Part shown: in pieces, positions 36,673-46,931 of the stretch | Layout of the letters: every line of letters starts with the position of its first letter | Position numbering within the stretch: position 1 is the stretch's first letter | Source of the DNA: Streptosporangium amethystogenes | Lineage (GTDB): Bacteria; Actinomycetota; Actinomycetes; Streptosporangiales; Streptosporangiaceae | Direction: 5' to 3' | NCBI RefSeq assembly: GCF_000721075.1 | Contig: NZ_JOEQ01000001.1 | Coordinates: forward strand, 62,001-126,000 | DNA: 64,000 bases | Made by a program: the position numbers and the translations under genes | Notes under the pieces: generated by a model | What the model saw: only the letters and a program-made list of their open reading frames with translations | Told to the model about the DNA's origin: nothing | Databases searched by the model: none

Positions 36673-36918
36673 ATGCGGGACATCGACATCCTCGCCCACA
36701 TCAACGAGCTCATCGCCGAGGAGCGCGAACTCCGGAAGAGACTGACCTCGCACTCGATCTCCTCACATGAGGAGAACAACCGGATCCAGCAACTGGAGGA
36801 GGCTCTGGACCAGGCGTGGGACCTGCTCAGGCAGCGCCGGGCACGCCGCGAGTTCGGTGAGGATCCCAACTCCGCCGCGCCCCGCCCGATCGACGAGGTC
36901 GAGGACTACCGTCAGTGA
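36673..36918 (+). CDS. DUF2630 family protein
   Basis: 81 residues, highly charged and mostly helical, opening with ILAHINELIAEERELRKR and containing LEEALDQAWDLLRQRRARRE, the usual DUF2630 pattern. Likely a short coiled coil, cytoplasmic, function unknown. GGGGGA precedes the ATG. The stop overlaps the end of the convergent membrane protein gene by a few bases. Confidence 0.85.
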   Translation: MRDIDILAHINELIAEERELRKRLTSHSISSHEENNRIQQLEEALDQAWDLLRQRRARREFGEDPNSAAPRPIDEVEDYRQ

Positions 36919-37982
36919 CCGCCCGCCCCGAAGGCCCCTGCCGGGGTCGGGGTAGGGGTCGGGGTCGGAGTAGGGGGCGGTGAGACGGGAGCGGGTTCGG
37001 CGGCCGGGCGGCCCTCGCAGCGTGAATCGGCCGGGGTCTGCCGCGAGACCGGGGCGAGCCAGGAGATCACGCTCTGTTCGACGTACCAGCCGTGCAGGTT
37101 CGCCCATGTCCTGGGCACCTCGCCGGGGTCGGGGCAGAGCACCTTCGACCGAAGCCGCTCGTTGGAGATGAAGCTCACCGCACCGTCGCGGTGCAGGACC
37201 GTGGTCATCAGGTCGTCACTGGCGACCATGTAGCCCACGAGCACCTCGGAGGACTTCTCCCCGGTGATCTCCAGGGCGATCAGCGGGAGGATCGGCGCCC
37301 TCATCACGACCGCGCCGACCAGGAACGGGGTGAACACCGCCATCGCGATCGCGATGCCGTGGGTCAGCACCCTGGCCGACGCCGCGGGCACCGGGCCGGT
37401 CAATAGCGGCACGCACACCGGGGGAAGCGTCAGCAGGATCGCGGTCGCCACGTCCCGCTCGGCGAACGCGGTGACGATGGCAGGCCACAGCAGCACGTAC
37501 GACAGCACCGCGGCGATCAGCGGCAGCGCGTAGCAGAACGTGGTCCGCAACTCCTCGTGGGCCGGGAACCGCTCGCGCACGGTCAGGCCCGCCAGCGCGA
37601 GCGACAGCATCATCAGCGTGGGCAGGAAGCGCAGTTGCCAGGTGCCCACGCCCACCATGACGGCCAGGGCCGCGACCCAGCCGGGTAGCCGCCGGGCCGC
37701 GCGCACCAGCCATGAGGAACGGCCCGTGCTGATCCAGTAGAGGGTGCCGAGGAGCCGGCCACCGACGACGACGACGGGCAGCACCCACACCGTGGTCAGC
37801 AGGATCGCGCTCAGCATGCCCAGCGGGCTGATGGTCTGCACGAGCAGGAGCAGCGTCTGGGTGTCCTGCCGGCTGGCGTACCACAGCCGCATCACCAGCA
37901 GGACGATCGGGAACACCGGCAGCAGTGTGAGGAACCACTCCTGGTTCCTCGGCGCGTCCCTGACCCGCCTGTCGGTCTTCAA
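36912..37982 (-). CDS. polytopic membrane protein coupled to a solute-binding protein
   Basis: 356 residues. After a short charged N-terminus come about eight hydrophobic segments (roughly 22-260), then a soluble part with LVGYMVASDDLMTTVLHRDG, two Cys and a C-terminal Pro-Thr tail (PPPTPTPTPTPTP). No transporter signature recognised. The TTG start overlaps the upstream stop in TTGA, so the two products should be made in step and probably interact. Function unknown; a sensor or channel gated by the adjacent binding domain is one possibility (inference). Confidence 0.7.
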   Translation of the reverse strand: MKTDRRVRDAPRNQEWFLTLLPVFPIVLLVMRLWYASRQDTQTLLLLVQTISPLGMLSAILLTTVWVLPVVVVGGRLLGTLYWISTGRSSWLVRAARRLPGWVAALAVMVGVGTWQLRFLPTLMMLSLALAGLTVRERFPAHEELRTTFCYALPLIAAVLSYVLLWPAIVTAFAERDVATAILLTLPPVCVPLLTGPVPAASARVLTHGIAIAMAVFTPFLVGAVVMRAPILPLIALEITGEKSSEVLVGYMVASDDLMTTVLHRDGAVSFISNERLRSKVLCPDPGEVPRTWANLHGWYVEQSVISWLAPVSRQTPADSRCEGRPAAEPAPVSPPPTPTPTPTPTPAGAFGAGGH

Positions 37983-39352
37983 GGCGCGGAGGGACAATCC
38001 TGGAGAGGGAGGGTCCGCTCCCACGGCCAGCGGCGCACCGGCGGGGGAAGCGCGCACGGCTGCTCCGCCTGGGCCACGTTCACTCCGGGGTTGGCCTTCA
38101 GCAGCGGCTCGATGTGGGTCTTGTACGCCTCCTCCCAGCGCTGGTTCTGCGGGTCGGCGTAGGAACGGTAGAGCGCGAGGTCGACCAGGGTGCGCAGCGC
38201 GGCGTTGGGCCCCGCGTTGACAGCCCACATCTCCGTCTTCTCCAGCGCGATGTCGTGGTGGCGCAGGTTCCTGTCCTGCGCGACGAACCCGGCCAGGAGT
38301 GCCGCGTCGGTGGTCACCGCGTCGATGTCGCCCCTCCGGAGACGCTCCACGCATTTGCTGATCAGGCCCTCGGCGATGGGGTTGCCCTTTATCGCCTTGC
38401 TCAACTCGACCAGGGAGGTCGAGGTCCCGAGCGAGCAGACCTTCCTGCCCTCAAGCTGCCCCAGGGAGGCGACGTGTTCGTCCTGGTAGTCGGATCTGGT
38501 CACCACCGACTGCTCGGTGAAGAGGTAGGGCGTGGAGAAGCCGACGGAGGGGTCCGCCTTGCGGTCGGACGTCACGCTGAAGGTCGCCACCACGAGGTCG
38601 ACCCTGACGAATTCCCCGTTCCCGTTCCGGGCCTGCATGCGCGCCCTGTCCTCGGTCTCGATGGACATGAACTCGACCTGGTCGCGCCGGAAGCCCAGAT
38701 CCGCCGCGATCATGTAGGCGATGTCGATGTCGAAGCCCTCGAAGCCGCTCCCGTCCTTTGACCTCAGGGCGATACCCGGGGTGTCGTCCTTCACGCCGAT
38801 CCGGAGCCTGTCCTTGCTGAGGAGTCCCGCCTTCTCCCGCAGCTCGGCCTCGGTGAGCGGCCCGTTCACCCATGCGATGGACACCCCGACCACGACCGCG
38901 GCGACGACCAGCGCGATCCAGGCCGTCAGCCGGAAGCGGCGGAACCCACGCCTGGCGGGCGTCCCCGGCAGATCGATCCGCGCCCCGGGGTACGCGTCCT
39001 CGAAGGACCGCACATCCTCGGGCCGCGGGTCACGGCCGTACCTGTCGTCGTCCCACCGGTCATGCTCGTACCGCTCGTCGAACCGGCGCTCATGACCGTA
39101 TCTGTCGTCGTCCCACCGGCCACGCTCGTGTCGGCCGTCGAAGCGCCGCTCACGGTCATGCCGGTCGTCGGACCACCGGTCACGATCGTCACCGGGCGAT
39201 CCGCCGGTCTCGCCACCGGGTCGCCCCTCGCGCCCGTCGTCGGCCGGCCTGCCGACCTCGCGGCCGGGCTGGCGGTCGGAGTGACCGTGATTCCCGGAAG
39301 GGTCCGGTGTCCCCTCCGCTCGCGTCCCCCCGTCCGCAGGTTCCTCCGCCAT
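37979..39352 (-). CDS. membrane-anchored family 3 solute-binding protein with Asp/Arg-rich cytoplasmic repeats
   Basis: 457 residues: a disordered N-terminal tail (1-140) carrying two 20-residue repeats (69-88 and 89-108, RRFDxRxExxRWDDDRYGxx) and a partial third, one membrane segment (about 142-162), then an extracytoplasmic SBP_bac_3 domain (about 175-420; LRIGVKDDTPGIAL, GFEGFDIDIAYMIAADLGF, GRKVCSLGTSTS, AVTTDAALLAGF). Such domains usually bind polar amino acids. No ABC permease or ATPase is adjacent, and the anchor replaces the usual lipoprotein signal. TTGA-coupled to a polytopic protein. A receptor rather than a transporter is likely (inference). Confidence 0.8.
   Translation of the reverse strand: MAEEPADGGTRAEGTPDPSGNHGHSDRQPGREVGRPADDGREGRPGGETGGSPGDDRDRWSDDRHDRERRFDGRHERGRWDDDRYGHERRFDERYEHDRWDDDRYGRDPRPEDVRSFEDAYPGARIDLPGTPARRGFRRFRLTAWIALVVAAVVVGVSIAWVNGPLTEAELREKAGLLSKDRLRIGVKDDTPGIALRSKDGSGFEGFDIDIAYMIAADLGFRRDQVEFMSIETEDRARMQARNGNGEFVRVDLVVATFSVTSDRKADPSVGFSTPYLFTEQSVVTRSDYQDEHVASLGQLEGRKVCSLGTSTSLVELSKAIKGNPIAEGLISKCVERLRRGDIDAVTTDAALLAGFVAQDRNLRHHDIALEKTEMWAVNAGPNAALRTLVDLALYRSYADPQNQRWEEAYKTHIEPLLKANPGVNVAQAEQPCALPPPVRRWPWERTLPLQDCPSAP
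39029..39190 (-). repeat. tandem 60-base coding repeat
   Basis: Two 60-base units (39029-39088 and 39089-39148) encode the RRFD...WDDDRYG repeats of the solute-binding protein tail, with a partial divergent copy to about 39190. Recombination between units could vary tail length. Confidence 0.75.
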
Positions 39353-39465
39353 GACACCCCCGGACTCCCTTTTTGCTGGGTAGGTTATGTCGCCATCGCC
39401 CGCAGCGGGAGGTTCTTCATCAAGAAGAGATCAAATATGATCTTCTTGATATGAAATAGTGCGGT

Positions 39466-40155
39466 TCACACGGCAAGAAGGCGGTGAATTTCCTCCCCGC
39501 GCAATTCCTCCACCGCCCCCGAATGAGCGACGTGCCCGGCGTCGAGGATGAGAAAACGGTCGGCGAGGCGGAGCGCCAGGTCCAGATACTGTTCGACCAG
39601 CAGGAGCGACAGGCCGGAGGCGTGCAGCCGCTCGATCGCCTCCTCGATCTCGATGATGATCGAGGGCTGGATGCCCTCGGTGGGCTCGTCCAGGATGAGC
39701 AGCCTGGGCCGGGTGACGAGCGCGCGGGCGATCGCGAGCTGCTGCTGCTGTCCGCCGGACAGGAATCCGGCACGCCGCTTGAGCAGCGGCTTCAGGCGGG
39801 GGAAGGTCTCCAGCGCCTCCTCCAGCGCCTCGGCCGGGCCGCCGGAGGCCTCCAGTGTGACCTGAAGGTTGCCCAGCACGCTGAGCTGAGGGAAGGTCTC
39901 GTGCCCCTGGGGGACGTACGCCATGCCGAGCCGTACCCGCTCGTGCGGCGGCAGGCGCGTCACGTCCCTGCCCTCGAAGGTGACCGAACCCGCGGTGGCG
40001 GGCAGCATGCCCATCACGGTGTTGAGCAGGGTGGTCTTGCCCACCCCGTTGCGGCCCATCACGCACACCAGTTGCCCTGGCTCCACCCGCAGGGAGACCC
40101 CGAACAGCACCCGGGCCCTGCCGTACCCGGCGTCAAGATCCTGTACTGACAGCAT
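39466..40155 (-). CDS. urtE: urea ABC transporter ATP-binding protein UrtE
   Basis: LivF-type ATPase, 229 residues. Walker A GRNGVGKTT, signature LSGGQQQQ, Walker B LLILDEPTEGIQPS, the last being typical of UrtE. Energises urea uptake with UrtD. Its ATG lies 23 bases inside the end of urtD. Last gene of urtABCDE, which reads away from the urease genes. Confidence 0.95.
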   Translation of the reverse strand: MLSVQDLDAGYGRARVLFGVSLRVEPGQLVCVMGRNGVGKTTLLNTVMGMLPATAGSVTFEGRDVTRLPPHERVRLGMAYVPQGHETFPQLSVLGNLQVTLEASGGPAEALEEALETFPRLKPLLKRRAGFLSGGQQQQLAIARALVTRPRLLILDEPTEGIQPSIIIEIEEAIERLHASGLSLLLVEQYLDLALRLADRFLILDAGHVAHSGAVEELRGEEIHRLLAV

Positions 40156-40891
40156 CGCCGCGTTTCCTTCCGAGATAGACCTCCTGCACGCGCGGGTCGT
40201 CGCGGACCTGGTCCACCGAGCCCTCGATCAGCACCTTGCCCTCGTGCAGGACGGTGACCTGCGAGGCGTACCTGCGCAGGAACTCCATGTCATGTTCGAT
40301 CACGATCACCGTGTGGTCGTCGGCCACGGATGTCAGCAGCTCGCCGGTCCGTTCCCGCTCGTCCTTCGACATCCCGGCCACCGGCTCGTCCAGCAGGAGC
40401 AGCTTGGGGCTCTGGGTGAGCAGCATGCCGATCTCCAGCCACTGCCGCTGCCCATGGGAGAGCACCCCCGCGGGCCGGTCGGCCAGCTCCCGCAGACCCG
40501 TGGTCTCCAGTGCGTCGGCGACGGCCTCGGAGATCCCGCGCCTGCGCCGGGTCAGCGACCAGAGCGGGCGCCGGAAGGAGGCCGCCAGGTCGAGGTTCTC
40601 CAGCACCGTGAGCTCCTCGAAGACCACCGAGGTCTGGAAGGTGCGCCCGACGCCGAGCCTGACGATGCTGTGCTCGCGCAGGCCGGCCAGGCTGCGGCCG
40701 TCGAAGACGACCTCGCCGGTGGTGGGACGGGTGAGGCCGGTGATGACGTCGACGAGCGTGGTCTTTCCCGCACCGTTGGGGCCGATCAGAAAGCGCAGTT
40801 CCCCCTCCTCGACGGTCAGGTCGATGCCGTCGATGGCGCGGAAGCCGTCGAAGACCACCGACAGCCCGCGTATCTCGATGATCGGGCTCAT
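40133..40891 (-). CDS. urtD: urea ABC transporter ATP-binding protein UrtD
   Basis: LivG-type ATPase, 252 residues. Walker A GPNGAGKTT, the UrtD-type signature LSHGQRQWLEIGMLL, Walker B LLLLDEPVAGMS, and GRTFQTSVVFEELTV. The ATG overlaps the urtC stop by four bases and the 3' end overlaps urtE, so the operon is tightly coupled. Confidence 0.95.
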   Translation of the reverse strand: MSPIIEIRGLSVVFDGFRAIDGIDLTVEEGELRFLIGPNGAGKTTLVDVITGLTRPTTGEVVFDGRSLAGLREHSIVRLGVGRTFQTSVVFEELTVLENLDLAASFRRPLWSLTRRRRGISEAVADALETTGLRELADRPAGVLSHGQRQWLEIGMLLTQSPKLLLLDEPVAGMSKDERERTGELLTSVADDHTVIVIEHDMEFLRRYASQVTVLHEGKVLIEGSVDQVRDDPRVQEVYLGRKRGDAVSTGS

Positions 40892-41997
40892 CCGACCTCC
40901 TCCATGACTCTCCTGCCGGAGGCGTCGTCCGTGGGCGGGGGTTTTGGGGCCGTGGGGCGTCTCGGCCGCCGGGCCAGGGCGTCGCGGGCCGACGCCGCCA
41001 GGCCGAGGATCCCCTTGGGGGCCAGGGTCATCACCAGGATGAACAGCTCGCCCTGCAGGTAGAGCCAGCCGTCGGCGAACTGCTCGCTGAAGGAGGTCTT
41101 GGCGTACCCCATGACGACCGCGCCGAGGATGGCCCCGGCGAGGGCGAACCTGCCGCCCACCGCGACCGCGACGACGAGTTCGAGCGAGGGGACCACCCCC
41201 AGCAGCGCGGGCGAGATGATGCCGACCACCGGCACGAACAGGGCGCCCGCCAGCCCGGCCATGCCCGCTGAGATCGCGAAGACGACGGTCTTCACCCTGG
41301 CCGGGTCGTAGCCGAGGAACCTGACGCGGTCCTCGCCGTCCCTGATCGCGACGAGCAGCCGCCCGAAGCGGCTGCCCACCAGCTGGCGGGCACCGAGGTA
41401 GAGCAGCCCGGTGACGATCGCGACCACGAAGTAGAGCCCGCGCTGGGTGGAGTCCGCGGCCAGGTCCTGGCCGAACAGGTCGAAGAAGTTGGTCAGACCG
41501 TTGGTGCCGCCGGTCAGGCCCTGCCGGCCGACGAGCAGGATGACGAACGCGGCGGCGAGCGCCTGGGTGAGAATCGCGAAGTACGCGCCGCGCACCCGCT
41601 GGCGGAACACCAGCAGGCCCAGCACGGCGGCGATCAGCATCGGCCCGAGTACCACCATGGCCAGTGCGAACACCGGGTTGGCGAACGGTTTCCAGAGCGC
41701 GGGCAGCTGCTCGACCCCGCTCCAGATCATGAAGTCGGGCAGGTCTCCCTGGGCGTCCACCAGCTTCAGGTGCATGCCCATCGCATAGCCGCCGAGCCCG
41801 AAGAACACGCCCTGGCCGAGGACGAGCATGCCGCCCTGCCCCCAGGCCAGGCCGATGCCCAGGGCGACGATGGCGAAGCAGAGGTACTTGGCCAGCAGGC
41901 CGAGGCGGAACGGTTCCAGCACCAGCGGTGCGACGACCAGGGCGAGCACGGCCACCGCCGCGAAGAGCCCCGGCCCCTTGAGGCGGGTGAGATTCAA
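40888..41997 (-). CDS. urtC: urea ABC transporter permease UrtC
   Basis: LivM-type permease, 369 residues, with about nine or ten membrane segments and the typical WGQGGMLVLGQGVFFGLGGYAMG and LTGGTNGL. The TTG start overlaps the urtB stop in TTGA. The extra C-terminal Pro/Arg-rich tail is cytoplasmic. Forms the membrane channel with UrtB. Confidence 0.95.
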   Translation of the reverse strand: MNLTRLKGPGLFAAVAVLALVVAPLVLEPFRLGLLAKYLCFAIVALGIGLAWGQGGMLVLGQGVFFGLGGYAMGMHLKLVDAQGDLPDFMIWSGVEQLPALWKPFANPVFALAMVVLGPMLIAAVLGLLVFRQRVRGAYFAILTQALAAAFVILLVGRQGLTGGTNGLTNFFDLFGQDLAADSTQRGLYFVVAIVTGLLYLGARQLVGSRFGRLLVAIRDGEDRVRFLGYDPARVKTVVFAISAGMAGLAGALFVPVVGIISPALLGVVPSLELVVAVAVGGRFALAGAILGAVVMGYAKTSFSEQFADGWLYLQGELFILVMTLAPKGILGLAASARDALARRPRRPTAPKPPPTDDASGRRVMEEVG

Positions 41998-42860
41998 GTG
42001 AGCGCCCTCGATCGGAGTACGAACAGGCCCTGCGGACGGAACTGGAGGAAGGCGATGATCGCGGCGAACACGATGACCTTCGCCAGGCTGGCGTCGCTCC
42101 AGAACTCGGCGTAGGAGTTGAGCAGGCCGAGGCCGGCGGCGGCGATGACGGCGCCGCGCAGCTGGCCGAGCCCTCCGGCGACGACCACCAGGAAGGCGTC
42201 GACGATGTAGTAGGTGCCCAGCGCCGGGCCGACGGGGCCGATGAGGGTGAGCGCCACCCCGGCGACCCCGGCCAGCCCCGAGCCGATGAAGAAGGTCCGC
42301 TGGTCCACCCGGGCGGTGTTGATGCCGCTGACCGCGGCCAGCTGCCGGTTCTGCATCACGGCCTGCATCCGGCGGCCGGCGCCGGTGCGGTTCATGTAGG
42401 CCCAGATGCCGATGACCGTGGCGACGGCCAGGCCGAAGATGAACAGCCGGTTGTACGGCAGGGACGCGATGCCGCCCTGTAGCCAGGTGGGTGCCTGGAC
42501 CTGCACGTTGGGCGCCCCGAACAGGTCCCGGGCGAGTTGCTGGAGCACGAGGCTGACGCCCCAGGTGAGCAGCAGGGTGTCGAGCGGACGGCCGTAGAAG
42601 TGCCGGATCGCGGCCCGTTCCAGGATGAGCCCCATCAGCCCGGCGACCAGGAAGGCGACGGGCAGGGCCACGATCACCGCCATCCGGCCGGTGAGGTCCT
42701 GGAGCAGGTAGGCGGTGTACGCCCCGGCCATGATGAACTCGCCGTGGGCCATGTTGATCACGCCCATCTGACCGAACGTGAACGTCAGCCCGAGGGCGAT
42801 GAGGAGCAGCACGGCGCCGATGGACAGGCCGATCGGGAGCTGGTTGAGAAAGGCCTCCAC
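41994..42860 (-). CDS. urtB: urea ABC transporter permease UrtB
   Basis: LivH-type permease, 288 residues, with GLTFTFGQMGVINMAHGEFIMAGAY near the start and a C-terminal GLGQLRGAVIAAAGLG. GTG at 42860 is chosen because AGGAAGGGG lies about seven bases upstream and the family begins with a short hydrophilic stretch before the first membrane helix. Placed 119 bases after urtA, a gap common in transporter operons where the binding protein is made in excess. Confidence 0.94.
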   Translation of the reverse strand: MEAFLNQLPIGLSIGAVLLLIALGLTFTFGQMGVINMAHGEFIMAGAYTAYLLQDLTGRMAVIVALPVAFLVAGLMGLILERAAIRHFYGRPLDTLLLTWGVSLVLQQLARDLFGAPNVQVQAPTWLQGGIASLPYNRLFIFGLAVATVIGIWAYMNRTGAGRRMQAVMQNRQLAAVSGINTARVDQRTFFIGSGLAGVAGVALTLIGPVGPALGTYYIVDAFLVVVAGGLGQLRGAVIAAAGLGLLNSYAEFWSDASLAKVIVFAAIIAFLQFRPQGLFVLRSRALT

Positions 42861-42979
42861 CGAAGGTCCCCTTCCTACGAGTGTGTGGCTCCGGAGCAGG
42901 GCCGCGCCGCGTCGTGGGCGCGCCACGGTACTTTCCGTGATCTGGTCACGGCCCGGCCCGGAGCCGGTCTTGAGAGGGG

Positions 42980-44215
42980 TCAGCCGGTGGCCAGGCCACT
43001 CGCCCAGGGGTAGCCCTTGAGGTAGGGGTCGGGCTTGATCGGCTCACCGGAGTTCCAGACCTCCTTGATGAGACCGTCGGGCTGGATCACCCCGATCCTG
43101 GCCGTCTTGTACATGTGCTGGCTCTCACCGTCGATGGTGACGAGGCCCTCGGGACGGTCCAGCGCGATGCCGCCCGCCGCCTTCCTGACCGCCTCGACCT
43201 CGACGCTGCCGGCCTTCTTGACCGCCTCGGCCCAGAGGTAGACGGCGTTGTATCCGGCCTCCATCGGGTCGGAGGTCACCTTGTCCGCGCCGTACTTGGC
43301 CTTGAACGCGGCGACGAACTTCTCGTTGGCCGCGTTCTCGGTGGTCTGGTAGTAGTTCCAGGCGACGGGGTGGCCGGCGATGTTGTCGACGCCGATGCCC
43401 TTGACCTCCTCCTCGGCGACGCTCACCGACAGCACGGGCATCTTCTCCGCGGTGACCCCGGCGCTGTTGAGCTGCTTGAAGAAGGCGACGTTGCTGTCTC
43501 CGTTGAGGGTGTTGAAGACGGCGTCCGGCTTGGCCTGGAGGACCTTGTTGGTCAGCGTGCTGTACTCGGTGTGGCCGAGCGGGGTGTACTCCTCACCGAG
43601 GATCTCCATGTCGTTCGCCGCCGCGTACGCCTTGATGATCTTGTTGGCGGTCCGGGGGAAGACATAGTCGCTGCCGACCAGGAAGATCTTCTTCTTGCCC
43701 TGTTCCTTCAGGTAGTCAAGGCCGGGGATGATCTGCTGGTTGGTGGTGGCGCCGGTGTAGAAGATGTACGGCGAGCTCTCCAGGCCCTCGTACTGCACCG
43801 GATACCACAGCAGGGCCTTGCTCCGCTCGAAGACCGGCAGCATCGCCTTGCGGCTGGCGGAGGTCCACCCGCCGAAGGTGGTGGCGACCTTGTCCTGGCG
43901 GATGAGCTTGGTGGCCTTCTCCGCGAAGGTGGGCCAGTCGGACGCGCCGTCCTCCACCACCGGGACCAGCTTCTTGCCGAGCACTCCCCCGGCGGCGTTG
44001 ATCTCCTCGATGGCAAGCAGTTCGGCGTCCCTGACGGTCACCTCACTGATGGCCATGGTGCCGCTCAGCGAATGCAGGATGCCGACCTTGATGTCTCCGT
44101 CACCGCCGCTCGCGGCGGCCGCGTCCTTGTTCGCAGGGGCTTCACCGCCGCAGGCGGTCAGCGTCGCGGCCAGCGCCGCGACGGCCACCACTGAGCACCA
44201 TGCTGTCTTCCTCAA
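42980..44215 (-). CDS. urtA: urea ABC transporter substrate-binding lipoprotein UrtA
   Basis: 411 residues; signal peptide and lipobox (TLTAC), then a type I periplasmic-binding fold with [38 protein letters not shown] and [16 protein letters not shown], all typical of UrtA rather than of branched-chain amino acid carriers. TTG at 44215 chosen for AAGGAGG seven bases upstream. Divergent from ureA; the 330-base gap between them carries the control region. Confidence 0.95.
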   Translation of the reverse strand: MRKTAWCSVVAVAALAATLTACGGEAPANKDAAAASGGDGDIKVGILHSLSGTMAISEVTVRDAELLAIEEINAAGGVLGKKLVPVVEDGASDWPTFAEKATKLIRQDKVATTFGGWTSASRKAMLPVFERSKALLWYPVQYEGLESSPYIFYTGATTNQQIIPGLDYLKEQGKKKIFLVGSDYVFPRTANKIIKAYAAANDMEILGEEYTPLGHTEYSTLTNKVLQAKPDAVFNTLNGDSNVAFFKQLNSAGVTAEKMPVLSVSVAEEEVKGIGVDNIAGHPVAWNYYQTTENAANEKFVAAFKAKYGADKVTSDPMEAGYNAVYLWAEAVKKAGSVEVEAVRKAAGGIALDRPEGLVTIDGESQHMYKTARIGVIQPDGLIKEVWNSGEPIKPDPYLKGYPWASGLATG

Positions 44216-44546
44216 TGACTTTCCTCCTTGCCGGTACGGCCCCCGCACCGATCTATCTGCCGCCAAGGTGACTGAGTGAGGTTTCCCGCCTAGTTCGCGG
44301 TTGTTAATTGCGGCTTACCGGCATATCACCGCCGTGACAGGATGCGGCGCCGCGAATAACCCCCGGACATTTGTCCCTATAAATCAACAAATTTCGTGAC
44401 ATTAACTTCAGGACGCCTCGGCAGCCTCGCGAGGAAGGCGGCGCCGATGGATGGTTCTTCCTCTTTCGCGCAGCTCGCGTCCTCTGGAAACCGGCATGAC
44501 ATCGACGTGCAACGTCACCGAAACCGCCGGTTCCTATGGTCCGGGA
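44216..44546. promoter_or_regulatory. divergent urtA/ureA control region with a GlnR-like box
   Basis: No gene fits here. On the minus strand 44318-44281 reads GTAAG-N6-TTAAC-N6-GAACT-N6-GAAAC, which has the 5-6-5-6 spacing of a GlnR box; the outer elements match the GTNAC/GAAAC consensus well and the two middle ones poorly. It would lie about -38 to -75 from a start predicted by GATAGA/TAGATC near 44250-44255. On the plus strand TATGGT (44535-44540) lies six bases before ureA. Confidence 0.45.
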
Positions 44547-44849
<303 letters not shown>

Positions 44850-44871
44850 CCCCAAGGAGCGGTGAGCGCCG

Positions 44872-45198
44872 ATGACACCCGGCGAGATCCTGTACGGCGA
44901 CACGCCCATCCCGCTCAACCCGGGCCGCGAGCGCGTCACCGTCCGCGTCGTCAACACCGCGGACCGGCCGATCCAAGTCGGCTCGCACTACCACTTCTCC
45001 GCGTGCAACCCCGGCCTGGAGTTCGACCGCCAGGCGGCCTGGGGCACCCGGCTCGACGTCCCCGCGGGTACCGCGGTGCGGTTCGAGCCCGGTGTGGAGC
45101 GCGACGTGACCCTCGTGCCGATCGGCGGGCTGCGGATCGTACCCGGTCTCCGTCCCGAATGGGCCGGACCTCTCGATGGGAGTCCCGGTGTTCATTGA
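44872..45198 (+). CDS. ureB: urease subunit beta
   Basis: 108 residues with [38 protein letters not shown] and the C-terminal GLRPEWAG region. Its last 23 bases overlap the start of ureC, so the two are translationally coupled. AAGGAG precedes the ATG (CAAGGAGCGGTGAGCGCCG). Confidence 0.96.
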   Translation: MTPGEILYGDTPIPLNPGRERVTVRVVNTADRPIQVGSHYHFSACNPGLEFDRQAAWGTRLDVPAGTAVRFEPGVERDVTLVPIGGLRIVPGLRPEWAGPLDGSPGVH

Positions 45199-46903
45199 AC
45201 GATCCCGCTACGCCGCGCTCTACGGCCCCACCGTCGGTGATCGGATCAGGCTGGCGGACACCGACCTGCTCATCGAGGTCACCGAGGACCTGTCGACGGG
45301 CCCCGCCGGAGCGGGCGACGAGGCGGTCTTCGGCGGCGGCAAGGTCATCAGGGAGTCGATGGGCCAGGCCAGGACCACCAGGGCCGAGGGGGCACCCGAC
45401 CTGGTGATCACCGGCGCGGTGATCCTCGACCACTGGGGCGTGGTCAAGGCGGACATCGGGGTCAGGGACGGCCGCATCGTGGCGATCGGCAAGGCCGGAA
45501 ACCCCGACACCATGGACGGTGTCCATCCGGACCTGGTGATCGGCCCCTCGACCGAGATCCTCGCGGGCAACGGGAAGATCCTGACCGCCGGGGCGATCGA
45601 CTCCCATGTCCACCTGATCTGCCCGCAGATCCTCGACGAGGCCCTCGCCGCCGGGGTGACGACCATCGTGGGCGGCGGCACCGGCCCCGCCGAGGGCACC
45701 AAGGCCACCACCGTCACCGGCACCTGGTACCTCGCCCGGATGCTGGAGTCTCTCGACTCCTACCCGATCAACGTCGCGCTGCTCGGCAAGGGAAACACGG
45801 TCAGCCGCGAGGGGCTGCTGGAACAACTCCGCGCCGGGGCCTCCGGCTTCAAGCTGCACGAGGACTGGGGCACCACCCCGGCCGCCATCGACGCCTGCCT
45901 GTCGGTGGCCGATGCCACCGGCACCCAGGTCACGATCCACACCGACACCCTCAACGAGGCCGGGTTCGTGGAGTCGACGCTGGCCGCGATCGGCGACCGG
46001 ATGATCCACGCCTACCACACCGAGGGAGCCGGCGGCGGGCACGCACCCGACATCATCCGGGTCGCCTCCTACGGCAACATCCTGCCGTCCTCGACCAACC
46101 CGACCCGCCCGCACACCGTCAACACGCTCGACGAGCACCTCGACATGCTGATGGTCTGCCACCACCTCAACCCGTCCATCCCCGAGGACCTGGCGTTCGC
46201 CGAGTCCCGGATCCGGCCGTCCACCATGGCGGCCGAGGACATCCTGCACGACATGGGCGCGATCTCGATGATCGGCTCGGACTCGCAGGCGATGGGCCGG
46301 GTGGGCGAGACGATCATCCGGACCTGGCAGACCGCGCACGTGATGAAGCGCCGTCGGGGGGCTCTGCCGGGTGACGGCCCCGCCGACAACCTCCGGGCCC
46401 GGCGCTACGTCGCCAAGTACACGATCTGCCCGGCCGTGGCCCACGGCCTGGACGGCGAGGTCGGCTCGGTGGAGACCGGCAAGCTGGCCGACCTGGTCCT
46501 GTGGGACCCGGCCTTCTTCGGGGTCAAACCGAACCTGGTCGTCAAGGGCGGTGTCATCGCATACGCCCAGATGGGCGACGCGAACGCCTCCATCCCGACC
46601 CCGCAGCCGGTCATGCCACGCCCGATGTTCGGCGCCGCCCCGGTCACCGCCGCCGCCACGTCCGTCCACTTCGTCGCCCCGCTGGCGATCGAGGACGGTC
46701 TCGCCGACCGGCTGGCCGTCCGCAGGCGCCTGCTGCCGGTGGCCGACGTCCGCCGCAGGGGCAAGGAGAGCATGCCGCTGAACGACGCCATGCCCAGGAT
46801 CGACGTCGACCCCGACACCTTCGCGGTCAGCGTCGACGGCGACCTGATCGAACCCGCCCCCGCCGAGACCCTGCCCATGACCCAGCGCTACTTCCTGTTC
46901 TGA
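45176..46903 (+). CDS. ureC: urease subunit alpha
   Basis: 575 residues, catalytic subunit with the bis-nickel site. Ligands: H144 and H146 in [10 protein letters not shown], carbamylated K226 in [12 protein letters not shown], His of HTDTLNE, His of [12 protein letters not shown] and Asp of GSDSQAMGR; the flap His is in [18 protein letters not shown]. All expected residues are present. Ends QRYFLF, as usual. Overlaps ureB. Confidence 0.97.
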   Translation: MGVPVFIERSRYAALYGPTVGDRIRLADTDLLIEVTEDLSTGPAGAGDEAVFGGGKVIRESMGQARTTRAEGAPDLVITGAVILDHWGVVKADIGVRDGRIVAIGKAGNPDTMDGVHPDLVIGPSTEILAGNGKILTAGAIDSHVHLICPQILDEALAAGVTTIVGGGTGPAEGTKATTVTGTWYLARMLESLDSYPINVALLGKGNTVSREGLLEQLRAGASGFKLHEDWGTTPAAIDACLSVADATGTQVTIHTDTLNEAGFVESTLAAIGDRMIHAYHTEGAGGGHAPDIIRVASYGNILPSSTNPTRPHTVNTLDEHLDMLMVCHHLNPSIPEDLAFAESRIRPSTMAAEDILHDMGAISMIGSDSQAMGRVGETIIRTWQTAHVMKRRRGALPGDGPADNLRARRYVAKYTICPAVAHGLDGEVGSVETGKLADLVLWDPAFFGVKPNLVVKGGVIAYAQMGDANASIPTPQPVMPRPMFGAAPVTAAATSVHFVAPLAIEDGLADRLAVRRRLLPVADVRRRGKESMPLNDAMPRIDVDPDTFAVSVDGDLIEPAPAETLPMTQRYFLF

Positions 46904-46931
46904 TCTCCTGACCGGCCGAAGGGTGCCCCGG

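Noticed and set aside
36944..36985. GGGGTCGGGGTAGG microsatellite as a regulatory G-quadruplex
   Set aside because: It encodes the Pro-Thr tail of the membrane protein, and such codon runs are expected; no separate evidence for a structure.
44394..44410. GTGACATTAAC as a GlnR site for ureA
   Set aside because: Only the first half-element matches; the second element at six-base spacing is absent.
46923..46931. GTG at 46923 as the ureF start
   Set aside because: It overlaps the GAAGGG ribosome-binding site that is well placed for the ATG at 46932.
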